NCBI GenBank assembly: GCA_019187195.1
Contig: JABAQT010000090.1
Coordinates: 1-37,718 of the forward strand
Source: Bryobacteraceae bacterium
GTDB taxonomy: Bacteria > Acidobacteriota > Terriglobia > Bryobacterales > Bryobacteraceae
Length of the DNA stretch: 37,718 nucleotides
Direction of reading: 5' to 3'
The notes below the pieces were generated by a model. The model was given only the letters and a program-made list of their open reading frames with translations, searched no databases and was not told where the DNA came from. A program made the position numbers and the translations under genes. Each line of letters opens with the position of its first letter. Positions within the stretch are counted from its first letter, which is position 1. This document shows, one piece after another, positions 8,606 to 16,515 of the stretch.

Positions 8606-10605
8606 TGGGCTTTCTGTCTCCGTGGTTTCTGGCGGGGTTGGCGGCGCTCGGCCTGCCGGTGTGGCTGCACCTGCTGCAACAGCATAAGACAACGCCGAAA
8701 CAGTTCAGCTCGTTGATGTTTTTCGAACGGCGGACGCAGAGTTCGATCAAGCACCGGCGGCTGAAGTACCTGCTCCTGCTGGCGGCGCGGCTGTTGCTGT
8801 TGTTTCTGATCGTGCTGGCCTTCGCGGCTCCCTACATCCGGCACGGGGGAGTGTTCGCCGCGGCGGGCCGGAAACTGGTGGTGGTGGCGGTGGACAACTC
8901 CTTCAGCATGCGGGTGGGGGACAGGCTGGCGCGGGCAAAGAGAGAAGCGGCGGGCATACTGGCCTCCCGTGGAGAGCGGGACGCGGCTCAGGTGCTGACG
9001 GTGGGCGCGACGGTGCACGCGCTGACGCAACCCACGGCGGAGACGGGTGAACTGCGTGCGGCCGTCGAGAGCATCCAGGCATCCGATTCCCGCAGCTCAT
9101 ATGGCGAACTGGCGCGGGCGCTGCGGTCGATCGAGCAATCGGCGAAGATTCCGGTGGAGGCGCACCTGATCAGCGACATGCAGAAATCGTCGCTTCCTCC
9201 CTCATTCAGCGATTTGCGGCTGGGGCCGTCGACGCGCCTGATACCCCATCCGGTGGCGGAGGGGGCCGAGGCGAACTACGCCGTGGAGACCGTAACGGCT
9301 CCGCGAAGCGTGTTCGACCCGAAGAAGGCGCGGGTGACGGCGGTGATCGCGGCGTACAACGCTCCGGCGGCCCAACGGACGGTGTCGCTGCTGGTGAATG
9401 GGAAGACGGTGGGGAGCAAGACGGCGGACGTGCCGCGGAATGGCCGGGCTTCGGTGGAGTTCGTGGGCATGGACGCGAACTACGGGTTCAACAAGGCGGA
9501 TGTTCGCCTCGACGCGGCCGATGCGCTGGCTGGCGATGACAATTTCTATTTCGCCGTCGAGCGCTCGGATCCGCGGCGGGTGCTGTTCGTGCATGAAGAG
9601 GGGAAGACGCGGGGGCTGTTGTACTACAAGGCGGCGCTCGAATCGGCATCCGAGGGGGCTTTCGTGGTGGACGCGGTGACATCGAACCAGGCGGCGAACG
9701 TATCGTCGAACAAGTACGGGTTCGTGGTGCTGTGCGACGTGGGCGGGTTGCCGGGAGCTTTCGAGGAGGCGCTGAAGGCGTATGTGCGCGGGGGCGGCGC
9801 CGTGCTGGTGGCGGCAGGTCCGGCATCGGCGGGGCGGTTGCGGCTGCCGGTCTACGACGAGGCGGTGCGGGAATCGCGGTATGCGTCGCGCTCGGGAGAG
9901 CGTTTTCTGGTGGTGGGCGCGATGGATGTGACGCATCCGGTGCTGCGGGCCACGGGACGGTGGGAGAACGTGAAGTTCTACCAGGCGATCAAAGCGGATG
10001 TGGGGCAGGGAAGAGTGCTGGCGCGGTTGAGCGACGATACCCCGCTGCTGGTGGAGAAGAAATTGGGAGAGGGGCGGGTGATGTTGTTCACCTCGACTCT
10101 CGATAACATCTCGAATGATTTCCCCCTGCATACGACTTTTGTGCCGTTCGTCGAGCAAAGCGCGCGCTACCTGGTGGGCGCGGAGGTGAGGCCTTCGGCC
10201 TACACGGTGGATTCGAACGTGGAGTTGCGTTCGGAGAAGGGTCTGGGGACGGTGGAGGTTCTCGACCCGAAGGGGAAGAGGGCATTGAGCCTGCGCGAGG
10301 CGGCGACGGCGCGGAGTTTTCTGTTGACGGAGGCGGGGTTTTACGATGTGAACCGTGCCAATGAGCGGCATGAGCTGGTGGCGGTGAACGCCGACCGCAA
10401 GGAATCCGACCTCGAGACGGCCTCGAAAGAGACAATGGCGTTGTGGCAGGGGACCGGCTCGCAACCGGTTCCGGCGGATGCTCCCGAGGCGGAGCAGCGG
10501 AATGCCGGATTGTGGTGGTATGTGCTGCTGGCTGCTATGCTGGTGGCGCTGGCGGAATCGATACTCGCCAGCGGACATTTGAGCGCCGAGCCCGGAGAGG
10601 CGTAG
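8605..10605 (+). CDS. BatA-type membrane VWA protein
   Basis: The protein has 666 residues. The N-terminus has the BatA layout: FLSPWFLAGLAALGLPVWLHLL, then a helix near 55-75, both membrane-spanning, joined by a short FSSLMFFERR loop. A VWA domain begins at VVVAVDNSFSM, with the MIDAS motif D97-x-S99-x-S101. Around residues 320-400 a GATase-like region appears (VLFVHEEGKTRGLLYYKAA, then LKAYVRGGGAVLVAAG). A C-terminal transmembrane segment (WWYVLLAAMLVALAESIL) closes the protein. Bat proteins are membrane partners of MoxR systems. It differs from classical BatA by the long periplasmic region, and it parallels the first VWA protein of this operon, so the two may form a pair. The start overlaps the DUF58 stop. 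Confidence 0.88.
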   Translation: MGFLSPWFLAGLAALGLPVWLHLLQQHKTTPKQFSSLMFFERRTQSSIKHRRLKYLLLLAARLLLLFLIVLAFAAPYIRHGGVFAAAGRKLVVVAVDNSFSMRVGDRLARAKREAAGILASRGERDAAQVLTVGATVHALTQPTAETGELRAAVESIQASDSRSSYGELARALRSIEQSAKIPVEAHLISDMQKSSLPPSFSDLRLGPSTRLIPHPVAEGAEANYAVETVTAPRSVFDPKKARVTAVIAAYNAPAAQRTVSLLVNGKTVGSKTADVPRNGRASVEFVGMDANYGFNKADVRLDAADALAGDDNFYFAVERSDPRRVLFVHEEGKTRGLLYYKAALESASEGAFVVDAVTSNQAANVSSNKYGFVVLCDVGGLPGAFEEALKAYVRGGGAVLVAAGPASAGRLRLPVYDEAVRESRYASRSGERFLVVGAMDVTHPVLRATGRWENVKFYQAIKADVGQGRVLARLSDDTPLLVEKKLGEGRVMLFTSTLDNISNDFPLHTTFVPFVEQSARYLVGAEVRPSAYTVDSNVELRSEKGLGTVEVLDPKGKRALSLREAATARSFLLTEAGFYDVNRANERHELVAVNADRKESDLETASKETMALWQGTGSQPVPADAPEAEQRNAGLWWYVLLAAMLVALAESILASGHLSAEPGEA

Positions 10606-10656
10606 GGGGAGTGCGGAATTTCGGATAGTAAGGTCTACTAGAGGAAGGGGGACCGG

Positions 10657-13600
10657 ATGAGCGCCTTTGACCAACTGGAAGGGTATCTACGTTCCGTGGA
10701 GCGGCGTTTGCGCATCATGGCGCTGACGCAAGGGGCAGCCATCACAGCGGTGAGCGCGCTTGTGGCCACAGTGCTGCTGGTGATGATCATCAACGGCTAC
10801 GCCTTTTCCGAACGCAGCCTGCTGTGGGCGCGGTGCGCCCTGTTTCTCTCCCTGGCGCTGGCGGCGGGGTTCGGCATTCTGGCCCCCGTGCTGCGGTTGA
10901 ACGCGCGGCGGGCGGCGCGTGGAGCGGAATCGAAGTTTCCGGAGTTTGAAGAACGGCTGCTGACGTTTGCCGAGCGCAAGGACGAGGTGCGGGAGAACCC
11001 CTTCTTCGAGCTGCTGGCGCAGGATACGGTGGAAGTAGCGCGGCGGGCGGAGCCGTCGGTGCTGATACCGGCGATGCGGCTGGCGGCTTTTCTGGTGGCT
11101 GCCGTGCTGGCGACAGGCGTGCTGGTGTGGCTGACGACATCGGGGCCGGGATACTGGGGGCACGGGGCTTCGCTGCTATGGGCGGGGACCGGGCGAGACT
11201 CGCAGCCGTTTTACGACATCAAGGTGACGCCGGGCGATCAAAAGGTGCGGCGGCGGACGGACCAGATGATCGCGGCGCAACTGATGGGCTTTCAGACGCC
11301 AGTGGTGCGGCTGTTTGCCCGCTATAACGGCGCGACGAAGTGGGAGCAGGTGAGAATGCTGCCGCAACCGGCCGGGGCGGGGTACGAATTCCTGTTCGCG
11401 GGGCTCCCGGAATCGGTGGACTACTATGTCGAAGCGGGCGCGATCCGCTCCCGGCAGTACCGGCTGACGGTGGTGGATTTGCCGGGGATCAAGAAGGTTA
11501 GGGTGAGCTACAGGTACCCTTCGTGGGCGGGAATGCGTGATGTTTCCGAGGAAGGGAACGGAGATTTGCGCGCCGTGGCGGGAACGGAGGCGGAGGTTTC
11601 TTTTCTGACGGACAAACCGCTGAAGAGCGGGGTTCTCGTGTTGGACAACGAGAAGAGAATCGAATTGAAGGCGGCTGACGGCGGATGGGTGACGGCGCGC
11701 GTGAAGATCGAGAAGGACGGAATGTATCACGTGGCGGCGATCGATGGCGGCGAAGAGGTGCGCATCAGCGAAGACTTCTTTATCGAGGCGAAGCAGGAGA
11801 CGCCTCCGGTGGTGAAACTGGTGCGGCCGCGCGGAGACGCGAGGGTGAGTCCGATCGAGGAAGTGGATATCGAGGTGCAGGCGGACGATGATTTCGCGCT
11901 GCGGGATGTCGAGTTGAAGTATTCGGTGAACGGCGGCCCCGAGCAGACGGTGAACATGCTGGCGAAGAAGGGAGCGCCGTCGGCGACGGGAAAGACGACG
12001 ATATCACTCGAAGATTTCAAGCTGGTTCCGGGCGACGTGGTGAGCATGTACGCGGTGGCCAGGGATGCTTTGTCGGCGAGCCAGACGGACATGATGTTTC
12101 TCGAGGCCGTGCCATACGAGTACGAGTTCACGCAATCGCAGCAGATGGGCGGAGGCGGAGGCGGCGCGGGCGAGGAGCAGCAGCGGATATCGGCGCGGCA
12201 GAAAGAGATCATAGCGGCGACGTGGAACCAGTTGCGGGATAAGAGCAACGACCGGGCAGCGGCGGCCGAGAACGCGAAGTTCTTGTCGGAGGTACAGGGC
12301 AAGCTGCGGGACCAGGCGACATCGCTCGCGCGGCGCATGAAGAGCCGCGAGCTTTCGGGAACGAACAACCAGTTCAAGAGTTTCGCGCAGGACATGGAGA
12401 AGGCATCCGAAGCGATGGGTGTGGCGGCGGACAAGCTGAAGGGGCAGGGATGGAAGGACGCGCTGCCAAGCGAGCAGAAGGCGCTGCAGCACCTGTTGCG
12501 GGCCGAGGCGACGTTCCGCGAAATCCAGGTGGCGTTCGGGCAGCAGGGCGGCGGAGGTGGAGGCGGCGGTGGAAGAGACCTGGCGTCACTGTTCGATCTC
12601 GAACTGGACACGGAGAAGAACCAGTACGAGACAGGGCAGCAGAGCTCTTCGGGAGAACAGCAGCAGAAAGAGATTGACGAGGCTTTGCAGAAGCTCGAGC
12701 AACTGGCGCGGCGGCAGAAAGAGCTCGCCGAGCAGATGAAGAAGAACCAGAAGGACACGCCGCAGCAGAGATGGCAGCAGGAGATGTTGCGGCGGGAGGC
12801 GGAACAGCTTCAGAAACAGATGGAGCAGTTGGCGCAGGGACGGCAATCGCAGCAAGGGCAACAGGGGCAGCAGGGCCAGCAGGGTCAGCAATCGGCATCG
12901 GCTTCCAATGGGCAGGGCTCGCAAAGCAGCCAGCAGCAACAACAGGAGCGGATGCGTCAACAGATGGAGCGGATGAGGCAGCGGAGCAACGGTTCGGGCG
13001 GCGGCATCGATCCACGCGTGGAGCGGGCCATCGAACGGCTGAAGCAGGCGACGGAGGACATGAGGCGCAATGGCGGCGAGCAGGGGGACGCCGGATCGAG
13101 ACGCGCGGCCGAGAGGTTGGAGGAAGCCAAGGATCTGCTGTCGGCGTTGCGCAAGCAGGAGGCGTCGAGCCAGGTCGCGGATTTGGCGAACAAGGCCGAG
13201 GAACTGGCGAACCGCCAGCGCGAGATGCAGAATCAGTTGCGGCGGATGTTCGGACAGGGGCAGGATCCGAACGACATGCGGCAGTTTACCGAGAATTTGC
13301 GCAAAGGGCAGCAACTGGCTCAGGAAAAGGAAAAGATGCTGAGCGAGTTGCAGAAGCTTGAGCGCGAGATGCAGCAGGCGGCGCGGGATCTGGCGGGAAC
13401 GAGCCGGCAGACTTCGTCGAAGATCCGGGAAGCGCTCGGGCAGATGCAGGGGGAAGAACTCGCCACGCGGATGAAGTTGGGCGCGGAGTGGTTGAAACGC
13501 GGGATCGGCTCGGCTACATATATGCGGGAGCAGCCGGTGACGGCGGGCATGGAGAAACTGAAGGACGGGCTGCGGCAGGCACAGCAGCAGATGGAGAAGG

Positions 13601-14385
13601 ACGGCCAGGGCAAGACGGCAGGCGGAGATGATCTTGAAGCGGCGCTGTCGCGGGTTGAAAAACTGCGGGCGCAGTTGCAGCAGTTCGGACAGCAGCGCGG
13701 CCGGCAGGGTCAGGCTCAGCAAGGGCAACGGGGGCAGCAAGGACAGCAGGGCCAGCAGGCTCAGCAAGGGCAACAGGGACAGCAGGGTCAACAGGGTCAA
13801 CAAGGCCAGCAAGGACAGCAAGGACAGCAGGGACAACAAGGACAACAAGGCCAGCAGGGGCAAGGACAGGGGATGGGTCAGGGCGGAGACCGGCAGAGCG
13901 GGCAGCCTGGACAGCGGGGATACGGCAATGACAACGGCCGGGGGCAGCCTGGAGCACGGGATCAGGGCGGCTATCGCCAGTACGGATACAGCGCCATGAA
14001 CGATGGGAGCCTGCAAGGTCCGTGGGGACCGCTGCCGGCGGAAGGTCAGCGCGGACTGGAGACGGCGTATCGCGAAGGTTTGCGGGATCTGAGCCAGTTG
14101 CGGCAGTCGCTGGCGCAGGACAACGCCGAGACGGCACAGGAGATCCAGGACCTGATCCGGCAGATGCAACAGCTCGATCCGTCACGCTTCCCGGGCAATC
14201 CGCTGCTGATTGAGCGGATCAGGGCGCAGGTGCTGCCGAACCTCGAGCAGCTCGAGATTCGATTGCGGCGACAGTTAGAAGAGAAGAACGGTGGGCAGGT
14301 GCGTGCGACGAGCCCGGACTCGATCCCGGCGGGATATGCGGATGCGGTGGCGGAATATTTCCGGAAGCTGAGCCAGGGGAAATAG
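10657..14385 (+). CDS. Large DUF4175-like membrane protein with Gln/Gly repeats
   Basis: The protein has 1242 residues and is preceded by a purine-rich Shine-Dalgarno (GAGGAAGGGGGA). Hydrophobic helices lie at about 20-46, 54-76 and 128-150. A long extracytoplasmic beta-rich part follows to about 490. From roughly 500 to 1010 the chain is highly charged and Gln-rich, with strong coiled-coil character (many EQM, RRQ and EEL heptads). Two Gly-Gln-Gln repeat tracts are embedded (residues 734-745 and 1026-1067). The C-terminus (about 1130-1242) returns to ordinary sequence and ends KLSQGK. The N-terminal arrangement resembles the DUF4175 family that sits beside MoxR/VWA genes. Function is unknown; it could be a long periplasm-spanning tether. 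It is the last gene of the plus-strand operon, 51 bases after the BatA-type gene. Confidence 0.75.
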   Translation: MSAFDQLEGYLRSVERRLRIMALTQGAAITAVSALVATVLLVMIINGYAFSERSLLWARCALFLSLALAAGFGILAPVLRLNARRAARGAESKFPEFEERLLTFAERKDEVRENPFFELLAQDTVEVARRAEPSVLIPAMRLAAFLVAAVLATGVLVWLTTSGPGYWGHGASLLWAGTGRDSQPFYDIKVTPGDQKVRRRTDQMIAAQLMGFQTPVVRLFARYNGATKWEQVRMLPQPAGAGYEFLFAGLPESVDYYVEAGAIRSRQYRLTVVDLPGIKKVRVSYRYPSWAGMRDVSEEGNGDLRAVAGTEAEVSFLTDKPLKSGVLVLDNEKRIELKAADGGWVTARVKIEKDGMYHVAAIDGGEEVRISEDFFIEAKQETPPVVKLVRPRGDARVSPIEEVDIEVQADDDFALRDVELKYSVNGGPEQTVNMLAKKGAPSATGKTTISLEDFKLVPGDVVSMYAVARDALSASQTDMMFLEAVPYEYEFTQSQQMGGGGGGAGEEQQRISARQKEIIAATWNQLRDKSNDRAAAAENAKFLSEVQGKLRDQATSLARRMKSRELSGTNNQFKSFAQDMEKASEAMGVAADKLKGQGWKDALPSEQKALQHLLRAEATFREIQVAFGQQGGGGGGGGGRDLASLFDLELDTEKNQYETGQQSSSGEQQQKEIDEALQKLEQLARRQKELAEQMKKNQKDTPQQRWQQEMLRREAEQLQKQMEQLAQGRQSQQGQQGQQGQQGQQSASASNGQGSQSSQQQQQERMRQQMERMRQRSNGSGGGIDPRVERAIERLKQATEDMRRNGGEQGDAGSRRAAERLEEAKDLLSALRKQEASSQVADLANKAEELANRQREMQNQLRRMFGQGQDPNDMRQFTENLRKGQQLAQEKEKMLSELQKLEREMQQAARDLAGTSRQTSSKIREALGQMQGEELATRMKLGAEWLKRGIGSATYMREQPVTAGMEKLKDGLRQAQQQMEKDGQGKTAGGDDLEAALSRVEKLRAQLQQFGQQRGRQGQAQQGQRGQQGQQGQQAQQGQQGQQGQQGQQGQQGQQGQQGQQGQQGQQGQGQGMGQGGDRQSGQPGQRGYGNDNGRGQPGARDQGGYRQYGYSAMNDGSLQGPWGPLPAEGQRGLETAYREGLRDLSQLRQSLAQDNAETAQEIQDLIRQMQQLDPSRFPGNPLLIERIRAQVLPNLEQLEIRLRRQLEEKNGGQVRATSPDSIPAGYADAVAEYFRKLSQGK
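12856..12891 (+). repeat. Short Gly-Gln-Gln coding repeat (4 units)
   Basis: Four consecutive 9-base units of form GGN-CAR-CAR encode GQQ x4 within the Gln-rich coiled-coil part of the DUF4175-like protein. It is flanked by Ser/Gln-rich sequence and has the same unit as the longer tract downstream. Confidence 0.9.
13732..13857 (+). repeat. Gly-Gln-Gln coding minisatellite (14 units of 9 bp)
   Basis: Fourteen perfect-length 9-base units encode GQQ; the fourth unit is AQQ because of a GCT codon. Wobble bases vary between units (GGA, GGC, GGT, GGG; CAA and CAG), so the repeat is maintained at protein level and is not a recent exact expansion. The period equals three codons, so slippage would add or remove whole GQQ units without breaking the frame. 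It lies at residues 1026-1067 of the DUF4175-like protein. A Gly every third residue recalls collagen-like tracts, but no Pro is present. Confidence 0.93.
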
Positions 14386-14406
14386 GACTGGACATATAGG
14401 TAAGAC

Positions 14407-14500
14407 GCCGGCTGCGTGTTCATCATGCGGCCGGCTGGAATGCGGGGGCCGGGGTTCGGCTGGTCGAACTTCCGATAACATGTATTATGTCAACTATCGG
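14407..14500. terminator. Two hairpins between convergent genes (possible terminator region)
   Basis: The 140-base gap between the end of the DUF4175-like gene and the end of the minus-strand secreted-protein gene contains two inverted repeats. The first pairs GCCGGCTGC (14407-14415) with GCGGCCGGC (14427-14435): nine base pairs with one G-U and an 11-base loop. The second pairs CCGATA (14472-14477) with TATCGG (14495-14500) and has an inner ACAT/ATGT. Neither is followed by a clear T-tract, so Rho-independent termination is uncertain. Position between converging genes is the main support. Confidence 0.35.
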
Positions 14501-14525
14501 GGCGGCCGTTGCGGACAGCCTCCGC

Positions 14526-15614
14526 CTATCTCGGCGGCTTCGGTGATGCCGGTTGCGCCGGCTCTTCCTTCGTGACATCCTCTGGAAGCGGTTCCGGGGT
14601 CTCGAACTTTATCGTTGCCTCGGCGCCGAACTTCCGGTACATCCGGAACTCGACCTCGTTCTTCACCAGCGTCCGTCCTTCGCGCATCCGCACCTCGGCT
14701 CGCAGAGGAAGAACATGCTCGGCGTCACCGATCTTGATGAAATCGTAATCGAGCGTCGTTCTTGCCAACTGGATCGGAAACGATGGCGGAATGTCGACCG
14801 CTTCGAGAGTAATCCGCGTAACCGTGAGAAGATCCGCGTCCACGTAGATCAACCCGCGGTAGGCGGGAACGATCTCCATGCTGCGCTGGTAGTCGATGCG
14901 CCAGTGGGACCGTGATTGCGACACGCCGTAGGAATAGACGTGGTTCCGGCGGCCGCGCAGCGTTCCCCACCGCAACCACCGGAACTCGGTCTCGGTCTTC
15001 GGATCGAAGATTTCCTTCATCATGCTGCCGAACTCGCCGCTCGAGGTGGCGCCCCCGAGTTTGTCATGCGTTGTGTCGGCCAGGCGTCCGTCCACGGTCA
15101 CCACCTTGTAGTCTTCCTTCTGCTCGAAGTAGGTGAGTTTTTCGGTGATGGTGTCCATGCTGCGCCAGAACTCGAGACCCGCCGGATCGTAGTAGCGGCG
15201 GGTGACCTGCGTGCAAATGAAGTCCGGCAGGCGCTTGCTGTAGCTCATCGCATACTGCCGGGCCTGATCGAGCACACGGCGCTGTTCCTCGGGTGATGGT
15301 GGTGGAATCACCACGGCAGGCTTGACTATGGCGGCGGCCGGTTTGGGGAGGCTTTGCGAACTTTCCACCAGGCCGCGGAGAGCCTCGACGGTTTTCGGCC
15401 CAAGTCCCTTCCCTTGCCAGACCTCGATCGTCCGGTCATCCAACCGCTCCGTGAGGTGGATCTTCCGTACGTATTCGGCGACGCGCTTATCTTCCTGTTT
15501 GAGTTTGATCGAGGACTCGATGAAGCTGGTCAACTGCTGAATAGTCAGCTTGAGCTGGGCGGCGGCGGAAGCCTCGAGCAACAGGACGACAGCTACCGCG
15601 CGAATGAACCACAT
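14526..15614 (-). CDS. Secreted protein of unknown function, acidobacterial type
   Basis: This 362-residue protein begins with a signal peptide (MWFIRAVAVVLLLEASAAAQ). The first 90 residues are helical, including QGKGLGPKTVEALRGLVE. After a Pro-rich linker comes a domain starting YSKRLPDFICTQVTRRYYDP (about 138-157), followed by a beta-rich stretch with KVVTVDGRLADTTH, HVYSYGVSQSRSHWRIDY and RGLIYVDADLLTVTRI. The last part resembles the half-barrel of LolA/LppX-like lipoprotein carriers only in general pattern, and I cannot assign it. The LPDFICTQ phrase recurs in many acidobacterial exported proteins as I recall them. The C-terminus is Pro/Glu-rich. It converges with the large operon and is followed (upstream on its strand) by the PEP-CTERM gene 57 bases away. 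Confidence 0.7.
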   Translation of the reverse strand: MWFIRAVAVVLLLEASAAAQLKLTIQQLTSFIESSIKLKQEDKRVAEYVRKIHLTERLDDRTIEVWQGKGLGPKTVEALRGLVESSQSLPKPAAAIVKPAVVIPPPSPEEQRRVLDQARQYAMSYSKRLPDFICTQVTRRYYDPAGLEFWRSMDTITEKLTYFEQKEDYKVVTVDGRLADTTHDKLGGATSSGEFGSMMKEIFDPKTETEFRWLRWGTLRGRRNHVYSYGVSQSRSHWRIDYQRSMEIVPAYRGLIYVDADLLTVTRITLEAVDIPPSFPIQLARTTLDYDFIKIGDAEHVLPLRAEVRMREGRTLVKNEVEFRMYRKFGAEATIKFETPEPLPEDVTKEEPAQPASPKPPR

Positions 15615-15670
15615 AGCTATATGATCGCTCAGGTTCTTTCGACGCGCCGTGGGGCGGCCCGGTTACGGGG

Positions 15671-16330
15671 TTAGCCCTTGAGCGGCCCGCGGCGCCAGAG
15701 TCCGATGGCGAGCAAGCTCATTCCAATCAGACCGAACGTCGCTGGTTCGGGCACTGGATTCTCGATCGCGGGTCCCGGACCCGCGACGGACCCGAGGTAG
15801 TTCAGGCCGAAGCTGGATCCGTTGCGCTGCGCCACGTCGAAGCGCAGGGTGTTGGCGCCGGAGGACAGGAACGGCGTGATGTCCATGGTGACCTCGGTAT
15901 TGACCGTACAACCAACCGGAACGTCGGAGCAGCGGGTGTAGGTGTTGCCCGCCACGGGAGCTTCGGGCCTCACCAGAACATTGTTGATGTAGAAGGCGGC
16001 CGAATCGTCAGCGCGGTATGTAATGGACGCGGAACTCGCCTCCCACGGCAGCGTCAGCAGTTCAAAGAACGAAACCACTGTGCCGTTCGGGGGACTCATA
16101 AACAAGGAACTGGCAGGGTCGCCGGTATTGAAATAGCTCACCCAGTCGGAGCCCGGCAGCGCGGGCGCCCACGCCGGATTCCGGGTGATGGTGATCGAGG
16201 CTCCGAGGCTGTTCCATTCGTTCGGGTCGGAAGGCGTCCCTTGCGAGGCGAAGGTTATGGTTGCGCCATGCATGACGCCGGCCGCGGGCAACAGCAGGCC
16301 CAGGGTGAATAAGTATCCTGACAGTTTCAT
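15671..16330 (-). CDS. PEP-CTERM sorting domain-containing exported protein
   Basis: The protein has 219 residues. The start at 16330 is chosen because MKLSGYLFTLGLLLPAAGVMHGA is a signal peptide and an AGAGG-like Shine-Dalgarno sits about 10 bases upstream; an upstream in-frame ATG would add 19 hydrophilic residues and cover the inverted repeat. The C-terminus carries the sorting signal VPEPATFGLIGMSLLAIGLW followed by RRG, the three-part PEP-CTERM signal processed by exosortase. The central beta-rich region, with WVSYFNTGDPASS, ITYRADDSAAFYINNVLV and NTLRFDVAQRNG, resembles lectin-like or PA14/DUF-type surface domains that bind sugars, which is inference. Two Cys (near TRCSDVPVGC) may form a disulfide. 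No exosortase gene lies in this window. Confidence 0.88.
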   Translation of the reverse strand: MKLSGYLFTLGLLLPAAGVMHGATITFASQGTPSDPNEWNSLGASITITRNPAWAPALPGSDWVSYFNTGDPASSLFMSPPNGTVVSFFELLTLPWEASSASITYRADDSAAFYINNVLVRPEAPVAGNTYTRCSDVPVGCTVNTEVTMDITPFLSSGANTLRFDVAQRNGSSFGLNYLGSVAGPGPAIENPVPEPATFGLIGMSLLAIGLWRRGPLKG

Positions 16331-16358
16331 GGTAATCAAACCTCTCTTCCCGGTTCTG

Positions 16359-16379
16359 TAAGTCATTTCTTCTGACTTA
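16359..16379. promoter_or_regulatory. Perfect 7-bp inverted repeat upstream of the PEP-CTERM gene
   Basis: TAAGTCA (16359-16365) and TGACTTA (16373-16379) are separated by seven bases, 29 bases upstream of the PEP-CTERM start codon. It is either an operator for a dimeric regulator or a hairpin in the 5' leader. The dyad is perfect but short. Confidence 0.45.
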
Positions 16380-16440
16380 TTGTGCACGCTCGAATGGAAG
16401 CGAAGGGAGAACAGTTAGTACCGTGACGAAGTTAGTTTGG

Positions 16441-16483
16441 TACGCGGGATATCCGCGTAAGTCGGCAGGAGGTACTCCGTACC
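16441..16483. terminator. Two adjacent hairpins downstream of dsbD
   Basis: TACGCGG (16441-16447) pairs perfectly with CCGCGTA (16453-16459) across a 5-base loop, and GGTAC (16471-16475) pairs with GTACC (16479-16483) across 3 bases. They lie between the dsbD stop and the PEP-CTERM leader, both genes on the minus strand. They may end dsbD transcription or form part of the PEP-CTERM control region. No T-tract is visible. Confidence 0.35.
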
Positions 16484-16515
16484 AGAAAACGGCTATAGGA
16501 CAGGGTGACGGCGGA

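Noticed and set aside
13732..13857. Possible CRISPR-like or intergenic tandem array
   Set aside because: Units are 9 bases without spacers and lie in frame inside a coding sequence.
12586..14169. Leucine-rich minus-strand frame with LLSLL repeats
   Set aside because: It is the complement of the GGN-CAR-CAR repeat; the repetition is inherited from the DUF4175-like coding strand.
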